64,000 bases of DNA from Branchiostoma floridae (lineage: Eukaryota; Chordata; Leptocardii; Amphioxiformes; Branchiostomatidae). The position numbers and the translations under genes were made by a program. A model generated the notes under the pieces. The model worked only from the letters and a program-made list of their open reading frames with translations, did no database searches and was not told the DNA's origin. Location: positions 34,111,272 through 34,175,271 of the forward strand of contig NC_049981.1 in NCBI RefSeq assembly GCF_000003815.2. The letters are read 5' to 3'. Each line of letters starts with the position of its first letter. The stretch's first letter is position 1. Of the stretch, positions 56,720 to 64,000 are shown in pieces.

Positions 56720-57469
56720 CTTGACATTGAACTTTGACCTCATCTGTTTCTCGGACCAGCCCCGCTGGTGTCCGGCGACGGAGACCTGCCGGCGTAACGC
56801 GGCGGCGAAGCGTGCCAGTTCGGGCTGCAGGCCCTCCACACGGGCGATCACGTGAGCCTGGTACACCGCCAACGGGAACGTCAGGCCCAGCCGCAGCGCG
56901 ACCGTTGTCATGACAATGGTTGCCCACCACGGCAGGCCGGTGTGGAGGTGCACATGTTCCAGCAGGGTCATGGCGAGCCGTACGGGCGGCGACTCCGGCC
57001 CGAACATGTCCACGTACCAACCTGACGGGGGGGTCGGAGCGGACGCTTCTGTCGACACGTGTCTCCTACAGACAAGACGGGACGTGTCCTCGGACATCGT
57101 GGAGGGGAGGGTTCTTAGGAGGACTGTTCTATCACTTGAGAAAATCCTGGATGATCTTGAGAACTGCTGAGGTCTCATGTTACAAAAGCTAAAGTTGATG
57201 AATCCTGTGGAGGCCTGTTCATGTCTCATGTTACAGCAGTGAAAGTTTGTGAGAGCTGTGGAGGACTGTTCATGTCTCTTGTTACAGCAGTGAAAGTTTG
57301 TGAGAGCTGTGGAGGACTGTTCATGTCTCATGTTACAGCAGTGAAAGTTTGTGGACGCCTGTTCATGTCTCTTGTTACAGCAGTGAAAGTTTGTGGACGC
57401 CTGTCTCCTGGGCAGGTAACAGGAAACTTCCTGCGATAACAAACGTGTCGGCATCCTCGGGAGAAACAT
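56720..57469 (-). CDS. COX18: COX18-like mitochondrial inner-membrane insertase, first exon
   Basis: Member of the YidC/Oxa1/Alb3 family; COX18 helps export the COX2 C-terminus across the mitochondrial inner membrane. The exon ends GWSEKQMRSKFNVK before donor GTCAGT (phase 0). The recognisable part, LLEHVHLHTGLPWWATIVMT and the following LRLGLTFPLAVYQAHVIARV-EGLQPELARF, is the first transmembrane segment and the conserved loop of COX18 proteins. Upstream is a basic, Ser/Arg-rich segment (MRPQQFSRSSRIFSS) suited to mitochondrial targeting, and before that five in-frame repeats. The start at 57469 (MFLPRMPTRLLSQEV) is the longest choice; an inner Met is possible. Later exons (four more membrane segments) are not found in the window, so the gene is incomplete or misassembled. 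OXA1L is less likely. Confidence 0.82.
57195..57412 (-). repeat. In-frame 42-48-bp repeat at the COX18-like N-terminus
   Basis: About five units encoding NFHCC-N(K/M)RHEQ followed by SSTAL, AS or similar. Unit lengths (42, 48) are multiples of 3, so the frame is kept. It is nearly perfect at DNA level, so recent. Confidence 0.88.
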
Positions 57470-58500
57470 TGTTTTCTCGTGGAGGTTCTTTAAGGAACTG
57501 GGATGTCTGCTGACGTGCAGCTGGTGGCAGCTAAGACACCGGAGCTGTGAGGCCTGGGGAAGAACCTGCAGGGAACAGGAGACATCTGACTCTGCGTTCT
57601 GATCTCTGTCAGTGTGTAAGGATAATTTGTTACCTGTTTAGTATCAAGTAGGTTGAAGATTCTAACCTCGTTAGAATTAACCCGCGCCAGTAGATATGGC
57701 CACTTATCTTGACTTGAACACAGGTAAACTCACTCCATACTCTAGGCCCCGTGAGAATTTTATCATGCGCCACCGACTGCGCTTTACTGTCAACGGATGG
57801 GAACGCACTAGCATGTCCGCACTCTCGGACTTCCGGTAGCTTATCTCTAAATGGGAACATCGTGCGGTTTTTACCAGTATCTTTATGAGAAATTTACCAA
57901 CACTTTGACATAAATCTCTACCTCTTACCATTTTGAGAACTTTGCGTAAATAATTGCACAAGAGCATAAATTCTCACAGGAGTCTGCCCGTGAATTGCAT
58001 CAACTTTGCTTGCCAAAATCTGCTGATTACAATACACACAACGAAGAAGTCGCAGAAATCGCGATGATCCTGACCACGGAGGCACCACAGCCTCTGCGGT
58101 TCAGGTAAATTCAAGTAATATCTCGGGTCACCTACTAACGGAAAATTATGTCTGGGCTCGAGGGTGACGCCCCCCTCCCCACCTCCCATCCACTATAAAC
58201 AGATGTTTACCTTAAGTCCAGCAACTTTCCTAAAAACCAAACCACCAGACATCGTGCAGACCAACGTTAGGAACAGGTGGAGACGATCAGTATCAAAGAC
58301 AAGCTGGAATATTTAGCGGGAAAACGACGCCCTCNNNNNNNNNNNNNNNNNNNNNNNNNNNNNNNNNNNNNNNNNNNNNNNNNNNNNNNNNNNNNNNNNN
58401 NNNNNNNNNNNNNNNNNNNNNNNNNNNNNNNNNNAAAAAAAAAAGGAAGGGGAGGGGAAAGCAGGAAAAAAAAAAAGGGGGGAGAAAAATAAGGAGGAGG
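57470..58500. other. Intergenic with an assembly gap (58335-58434)
   Basis: 100 N followed by A/G-rich low complexity at 58435-58495. No exon is recognised; sialyltransferase exons 3' of 58538 would be expected here or in the gap. Confidence 0.6.
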
Positions 58501-58537
58501 GATTATACTGTAGGGGTTACTGTGAGGAATACTGTAC

Positions 58538-58633
58538 CTCCAGTTGAGCTGGGAGATGGGGTTGACTGTGGTCCAGTTTGCCTTCTGGCCGGTGTCTCGG
58601 GTAAAGTTTCCCGTCAGGGGTGGCAGGTTACTC
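58538..58633 (-). CDS. Sialyltransferase exon 5 (second half of motif L)
   Basis: After gtctccag it completes Arg, then SNLPPLTGNFTRDTGQKANW and TTVNPISQLNW, before GTACAG. Confidence 0.88.
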
Positions 58634-60517
58634 CTGGAGACGGAACAAACATAAAAAATAAACAAACAAACAAACCCAGACACCAAGGGGACAGGTTACT
58701 TCTGAGGCTAAACAAATACAAATTACATTGTGCATAGAATACAATAATCATTAATGTATTCAATACACAATGTAAGTCTAAGATAAAAACTGACCTGAAG
58801 ACGAAGTCTGCCCTGTCGATCTCCTGACCACACCCACTGCCGAGCAGCACGGCTCCGTTCCCCACCACGCTACAGCGCCGGTACGGCGTCGCGGGGAGGG
58901 GCGAGTCCTGCAGACAACAGGAAACAGTTTACACTAGCTGCGGCTAGTGGCAGTGACAGGCCATAGGGGCATGTCCAGGCATGACGCACCCGCTATGACA
59001 TACAAGTCGGGGGTAGGAGGAACCCCTTACATCCTAGGTAGGAAGACCTCCAAACAACAAACCTGCATCTGCTGGGGCCATTTTACACGTTGCATACAGT
59101 TGCCCCTGTAGGACATAGTGCTCCAGTGGACGAGAGGGTGAAGGAAGTGCACACTATTTCTTGGTAACACTTGAGTAAAATCCTCCCCTGTGACAAAGGC
59201 AGTTCATGAGGGTCCATCCCAAGACTTACCCTGGGTAGCGTGTTGTAGAAGCCACGGCTAGCCTGGAAAGTTTTTTCGTGCTGGATGTAGTAGCGGATCT
59301 TCTGCCCGACGCGAGTGTTGGTGCGGGTGAGGATAGCGTCGGCCTGGGTGTTGGTGCAGTTGTTGATTTCATCCCTACAGAAACAACAAGAGTTCCCAGA
59401 CCTCATACCTCTGTGAAATATTTTGATTATGCAACTGTGATGTACACTATCAACTTATAAAATCTCAGAAGCAAGAAATTTGCATTATTGACCACTTTGA
59501 TGAAGCATGGAACTTTCATGTTATTTCTGCTGATTTGGCCGTTATTTGTATAATCAGTAAATGTTCCCCTACCTCAAATAACATTCGTTGTGTTTTAAGT
59601 TTTATAAAAGATGCTGGAATTTTACTATCTATTATGCAAATTAAGTCCTAATTTCTGTAATTTGCATTGCGTTACCCTGTCACTTGATTTGTACCTCAGA
59701 ATTCACAGCCAATTCTTTTGCTACAACTTTACGACATGAAAACTTTACATGAGGTGTCGAGAGGCAGATCTGTTGTGTCGCCATGGTAACAGCAAGTCCT
59801 GCCCAAGGGTCCGGACATCAACGGGCGCTGTGGTTGGCTGCTGGGTGGTTACCGGGGAGACGAGCTCGGCAAGCAGCCGCGATTTGTTGAAGAGAATACA
59901 GGTGTCAGAATAGGGTTCCGCCTCTGCAGCTAGGAACAAACTGATAAACACACAAACAAGCGGCATTAGTTACTAGTTACAGTTAAGTACCACAGCAGTA
60001 GCACTGTAGTACCACAGCAGTACCACTGTAGTACCACTGCAGTAGCACTGTAGTACCACAGCAGTAGCACTGTAGTACCACAGCAGAAGTGCTGTAGTAC
60101 AAAAGCAGTTGTAGCACTGTAGTACCACAGCAGTAGCATAGCAACTTGAACTAGTACTAGTAATATATCAGTAGTACAGCAGTAATATGACAGTAATATA
60201 TCAGTAGTACAGCAGTAGCACAGCAGTAATATGACAGTAATATATCAGCAGTACAGCAGTACCACAGCAGTAATATGACAGTAATATATCAGCAGTACAG
60301 CAGTACCACAGCAGTAATATGACAGTAATATATCAGTAGCACAGCAGTACCACAGCAGTAATATGACAGTAATATAGCAGTAGCACAGCAGTAATACTAA
60401 CCTTGCCAGCATAGTTTGCAGTCCGGAGTGCCCCGGCCCCCCCACAGCGTGCATGTAGTACAGCAGTAGCACTCCAGTTGCCAGAACTGCGGCCAGAAGC
60501 CATTGTTTTACCCGCAT
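58538..60517 (-). CDS. Alpha-2,8-sialyltransferase-like (ST8Sia), five exons, 3' incomplete
   Basis: Golgi type II enzyme that transfers sialic acid from CMP-sialic acid to glycans. Exons 60517-60402, 59940-59749, 59374-59230, 58907-58795 and 58633-58538 join with matching phases (2, 2, 0, 2). It starts MRVKQWLLAAVLATGVLLLY, a short cytoplasmic tail and signal anchor; an in-frame TGA lies upstream of this ATG. The stem has N-glycosylation sites. Sialylmotif L is complete across exons 4-5: CSVVGNGAVLLGSGCGQEID, ADFVFR, SNLPPL, DTGQKANWTTVNP. The NLPPL...TVNP spacing points to the ST8Sia1/5/6 branch. Odd: RSN replaces the usual RCN. Motifs S, III and VS are not found; the frame leaves by a phase-2 donor (GTACAG) about 100 bases before an assembly gap. 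Confidence 0.9.
58634..58720 (-). repeat. Single duplicate of the exon 5 acceptor junction
   Basis: On the minus strand cctcag-aagtaacctgtcccctt at about 58701 resembles ctccag-gagtaacctgccacccct at the real junction (58633), 68 bases apart and joined by a (gttt)n tract. Only about 20 exon bases are shared. Confidence 0.65.
58795..58907 (-). CDS. Sialyltransferase exon 4 (first half of motif L)
   Basis: Bounded by gtctgcag and GTCAGT; reads DSPLPATPYRRCSVVGNGAV onward to DFVF plus two bases. Carries the motif-L Cys expected to form the disulphide to motif S. Confidence 0.92.
59230..59374 (-). CDS. Sialyltransferase exon 3 (stem to catalytic domain)
   Basis: Bounded by tttctgtag and GTAAGT; reads DEINNCTNTQADAILTRTNT and RVGQKIRYYIQHEKTFQASR then GFYNTLPR. 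The vG--i-Y pattern followed by f--LPR fits the region just before motif L in ST8Sia proteins. Confidence 0.88.
59749..59940 (-). CDS. Sialyltransferase exon 2 (stem region)
   Basis: After gtgtttatcag it reads SLFLAAEAEPYSDTCILFNK, then a Thr/Pro-rich stretch (SPVTTQQPTTAPVD) and HNRSASRHL, ending in two bases of Met before GTAAAG. Composition fits a flexible stem. Confidence 0.82.
59985..60400. repeat. Degenerate repeat following the exon 1 donor
   Basis: Two related unit types: gtagtaccacagcagtagca (59985-60135) and cagtaatatgacagtaatat with atcagcagtacagcagtacc (60150-60395). It begins one or two bases after the GTTAGT donor of exon 1 and shares tactgctgt phrases with the membrane-anchor coding sequence, but no exon end is copied. 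Confidence 0.85.
60402..60517 (-). CDS. Sialyltransferase exon 1 (membrane anchor)
   Basis: MRVKQWLLAAVLATGVLLLY continues to GLQTMLA plus two bases before GTTAGT. Short basic tail then one hydrophobic helix. Confidence 0.85.
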
Positions 60518-60544
60518 TATCACACCTGCCTCGCCGCAGGCCAA

Positions 60545-62160
60545 AGGTCAACTGTGCAGCCAGTCCAAGCAAGGGTCAATGTCTCAATCTGAAGGGGTTA
60601 AAGGTCAGAAGTCATGGTGCGACATGTGCTTTCCACATCTTTGTCCATACATGTTCCTCAGAGCTTCAAGGTCTAGTGCTGTTTCTTGCCACTATGTAGC
60701 CGATGTAGGTGGCGCTTTTGTGCATTGTGCACCGGTACTATGTACCAGTTCTGTACTGTAAAAATGTATCCGGTACTGGATCATGTAATGTAATGGTCAA
60801 TAACATCATCCAATATTCATTTTTACACTAGCTTATTTTGTGATTGAAGATGCGATAAAACCTACCACTAAAACGAAAATTTGCAATGGAAAAGCCATAA
60901 AATGCAGTGCTGAAACTTGAAATCAGAGTTTTTGAACCATATGGTCTCATGCCACACCAAAAGGGACCGCCAAAGTCCCCAAAAAAGCACTCCAGTTAAA
61001 ACCTCTGAGGAAAATGTCTGGTACCATACCAGGGTGGTAAGCAAAACATTCATTCATTCATTCTTTCTTTCATTCATTCATTCATTCATTCACTCAAATT
61101 ATCATGTCAAAATTTGCAAATTTATCGGCAGATGGACATTATCGGAAGAACAGGACAGTACTTACAGTGTATCGTTATGGCAAAACTACAAGGCTACCCT
61201 TATTACTACAAAATGTTACAAATAACCGCATGAAACATGTATGGAGTATAATGGACGTTCGACGGTCGAAGTACAAAGAGATGAAACCTTTTTAAGGTAC
61301 TTGTTCGTTCGGCAGTGCTCCGTGAGTCCCGCTCGAGCCGTCCCGGCTGGCTGCAGCGGTGCGGCCGGTGTTCCTGACTTTCGCCTGGGCTATGGTTCCT
61401 TTCCTTGCCCCGAACAGGGCCGGTAACCCGACCTAACCGTAACACGACCTCACCGTTACCCGACCGTCCCGTTATTTTTGGCACCGTTATAATTTAGTGC
61501 CGCACCTGTGCTGACCTCTGACCGGCCCTGTAGCCCTGGCGACGAACATCCTGTCGTCTGTTCGAGCGCAAGTTCCTCAGCAGACTTCGGGCGAACTGAG
61601 GACGTCCCGCCGAACGGAACAAACAGATGAGGAGATTTTCTGTACCAGGAAAAATGACGGGACGAATTTCCTGCCCCTGATTTCCTGCTGTGGGCTGGGG
61701 GTCAAGGGTTAACTTATATATACAGCATCGGCAGGTACCTGATTAGCTGCTTAATGTCAATTAGAACAAATTAACCATGATTGATTATCACTAGTAAAAA
61801 TAAAAAATGTTGCTATCCGTATAATTTATATTTTTTAAGAATTATTTGCTGTATAAGCTTATGATCTGTACTTGTGATGATTGTAACTCGTTTTGATGCG
61901 GTGCCAAGATGGCTGCCCCCATGAGGAAAGATCGTGTTCACGGGGGCGACCCTCACGGGCAGACATGGTTCTATATGGGGGTTTTGAGGCACACGGTAAT
62001 TCAACGAGGCCTATCAGTTTTCGGGTCACATTTTCAGGGCGTTTAGCAACAAAAAGCAGCGAAGGGGTTATCAACAAATAAAAGTTTAATATTTTATATA
62101 ATAATAACAAGTTATCCTGGTACCAGACGATATGCAGGGGCGGCAGGCTGTTTCTTCGGT
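60545..62160. other. Sialyltransferase 5' flank; GC-rich patch at 61.3-61.65 kb
   Basis: 61300-61650 is CpG-rich (gctcgagccgtcccggctgg, gtaacccgacctaaccg repeated) and could be a promoter for a minus-strand transcript, but it lies 800 bases from the first exon seen. (cattcatt)n at 61048-61095. No other exon. Confidence 0.45.
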
Positions 62161-62173
62161 GGCTCAATGCAGC

Positions 62174-62307
62174 CTGCCCGCCAATCCTAACTTAGCGCTC
62201 CGGGGAGAGCTCGATAACCTCCTTGGTCCGGGAGTTTAATTTTGTTACCGGCCCGGCTTTCGGGCTTTTACTACTCGGAGCGCCAAAAATTGTAGATTGG
62301 CGGGCAG
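62174..62307. repeat. Imperfect inverted repeat, 12-bp and 8-bp arms
   Basis: ctgcccgccaat (62174-62185) pairs with attggcgggcag (62296-62307), and gcgctccg (62195-62202) with cggagcgc (62276-62283), around about 70 bases containing accggcccggctttcgggct. Confidence 0.7.
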
Positions 62308-62985
62308 ACTCTCTTGCAAATAAGCACGTACTTCGGCATTTAGGACGAAATAATAATAATTTAACCGCAATAATTGTTATGGAAATTTATTACGATGGAG
62401 TGCCCTTGAAATGTTATACTTTTAAAATGGTTGTAAAGTCCGGAATCAATTCAGCTGCGGCTGCCATTTCTTGACTTGTATTATGCAATAAACCAGTATT
62501 AGAACTATTGTTTTGTGTTAGAACTCAATACGACAATCCCTTGGCGCACTTTCCGTTTTGCTTAATCACACACTAGGCACTATCTAAGGGAGGAAAATTT
62601 GTTTTGCGAAAACCGCGTCAGAACATAGACTGATTTTCATGTTTGCACTCTGAAGGTATTATTATCTCCCCCTTAGACCACTACTTAACCACTTGCTTAC
62701 AAAAAATATATGTGTTAAAACTGTGCCGCGTGGCCCGGAGAGTGCCTTGAAATCTTTTTTTCTTGTTGGCGAGAGGCGCACTATGTGTACAATGTTGCGC
62801 CTGAAATTTAAAAAGAAAAATTCGGCACACAGGATATACAATGCTGCGATGGGACAGTTTTCACTTTGGGAAACCATGAAAATTCGTTCAAAAAAACACG
62901 TTTGACTCAGGTCCAGAAGTAGCCTGATTAAATCTCGCTTATAGCAGCCCGCCAAACATCCGCCGGCCCTCTAGTTACAGCCCTG
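62308..62985. other. Nothing recognised
   Basis: An 83-codon plus frame (62223-62474) with a following AATAAA at 62486 exists but has no recognisable domain or junction. Confidence 0.35.
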
Positions 62986-63180
62986 GACAGCGGAGTTTGT
63001 GTTACACAGACTAGTCCAGAAGGTCCTGAGTTCAAACCCCGACTCAGGTCCAGAAGGTCCTGAGTTCAAACCCCGACGTGTCACCGATCTTGTGCCCTTG
63101 GGAAAGGCACTTTACACGACTTTCCTATATAGGCTACAAAAGTCTTCAGCAAATTGAAGTTGGTAGCCTCAAAAACGGAA
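62986..63180 (+). mobile_element. tRNA-derived SINE fragment with duplicated B box
   Basis: ggtcctgagttcaaaccccgac, a B-box-like segment, occurs twice, 41 bases apart, followed by cttgggaaaggcactttaca, the segment shared with the 8.2 kb SINE. It stops soon after, so it is truncated. Confidence 0.7.
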
Positions 63181-64000
63181 GGAAGAAAAAAATTCTTATT
63201 TGAAATTAGCTGCGAGCCGACGAGTACTTGAATCAAAGTGTACATGCCCGGATTTTCCCTTCAAAAGTAATGTTGTACATGGGAAATGGCGCGCCGTGAG
63301 GCAAGCACTGCAAGAAAAGAATAAAGTCGTAAATGTTAAATTGTATATATTACAGATTGATTATAGGCTATCCGAGTTCAAGATACGGTGTAGCCGTATT
63401 GATTTAAAGACGGATGCACAGTGTCCTTAGAACCAACAATACATGGACTTTTGCCTCTGGTAGATTGAAGACAAACGAATGGACTGTACGCTCTATAAGT
63501 AAAGGAAGATTAGAACTGCAATCAGCAGGGACATCACATAAGCCTAGTTTAGGAACTATCTATTCACTAGCTCCCATAGCAGGCTCTCTATGCCTTTTTT
63601 TGGCACTTTTGCTGCCCATTTCTTTTGTACTGGGGTCGCTGATTGCTAGCCTTTTCTGACAGCCGGCCATTTTTAAAAAGAAGCCTTCTAAATTGACAAA
63701 ATAAACAGTCATGTAGTCTCGATCTGCCGAAGCCGTGAGTGGTTGGAACGCGCCTGTATATGTAACAAGGCTAATCTGTATCCTTCCTGCCAAGTAAGTT
63801 TCAAATGATACAACTGCAAATTTATTCGTTTTAAATTAATTTCCCCAACACAAAACACTGGTACAAACACAGAAGATTTCTATATGACTGTCAACAGGGA
63901 TTTGTGGAGGCCCAATAGGTCTTTTCAGCAACACAGCCCTGAAACAGGGCCCTTAACAGTTTTCAGTAGACTGTATCTTTCAAATGATCTCAAATGATAC
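63181..64000. other. Nothing recognised
   Basis: Short open frames only. Confidence 0.4.

Noticed and set aside
57630-58190. Minus-strand frames between the COX18-like and sialyltransferase exons, checked as missing exons
   Set aside because: None carries sialylmotif S or VS or a COX18 membrane segment in a splice-bounded frame.
62223-62474. 83-codon plus-strand frame followed by AATAAA
   Set aside because: No recognisable domain, splice site or repeat homology; kept only as a note.
62986-63090. Possible tRNA gene
   Set aside because: Only B-box-like segments are present, no cloverleaf, and the following sequence matches the SINE at 8.2 kb.

Overview
The window looks like genomic DNA from an invertebrate chordate, most likely amphioxus (Branchiostoma). 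The reasons are spliced genes with clear deuterostome homologues (an NPFF-type neuropeptide receptor, a three-exon eIF4E-binding protein, an ST8Sia-type sialyltransferase, a COX18-type insertase), TTAGGG repeats, many degraded LINE, Penelope-like, SINE and MITE copies, and a very heavy load of minisatellites. The species call is inference from gene content and repeat style. Four runs of N mark assembly gaps.

Layout. 1-6.7 kb: minisatellites, a decayed LINE and a 1.6 kb array of 32-bp units. 6.7-17.2 kb, minus strand: a complete three-exon rhodopsin-class receptor whose introns hold LINE, SINE and Penelope remnants. 17.3-22.6 kb: further minisatellites and LINE scraps. 22.75-31.65 kb, plus strand: the complete eIF4E-binding protein gene; its first intron contains a foldback-type element with a nested LINE and a hAT-type element with an 8-bp target duplication. 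32-36 kb: the presumed 3' UTR, minisatellites and a Tc1-like element. 36.2-49.0 kb, plus strand: a long GC-rich first coding exon and two phase-matched exons of a WD40-like propeller protein, separated by a 2.9 kb minisatellite interrupted by a LINE, a piggyBac-type MITE, a 2.3 kb TTCTTG-rich element and telomere-like repeats. 49-56 kb: MITEs, a mariner-type element and (TTAGGG)n-related arrays. 56.7-60.5 kb, minus strand: the first exon of a COX18-like gene and five exons of a sialyltransferase gene. 60.5-64 kb: a GC-rich stretch and a SINE, with no convincing gene.

The most unusual theme is that minisatellites in at least four unrelated genes are built from exon-intron junctions. The last bases of an exon plus its GT donor, or the acceptor plus the first exon bases, are tandemly duplicated next to the real junction: receptor exons 1, 2 and 3, the 4E-BP exon 2, the WD40 exon, and weakly the sialyltransferase exon 5. 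Two more arrays are translated in frame: about 20 decapeptides in receptor loop 3, and the N-terminus of the COX18-like protein. The genes share no pathway; what links them is this mode of sequence turnover.
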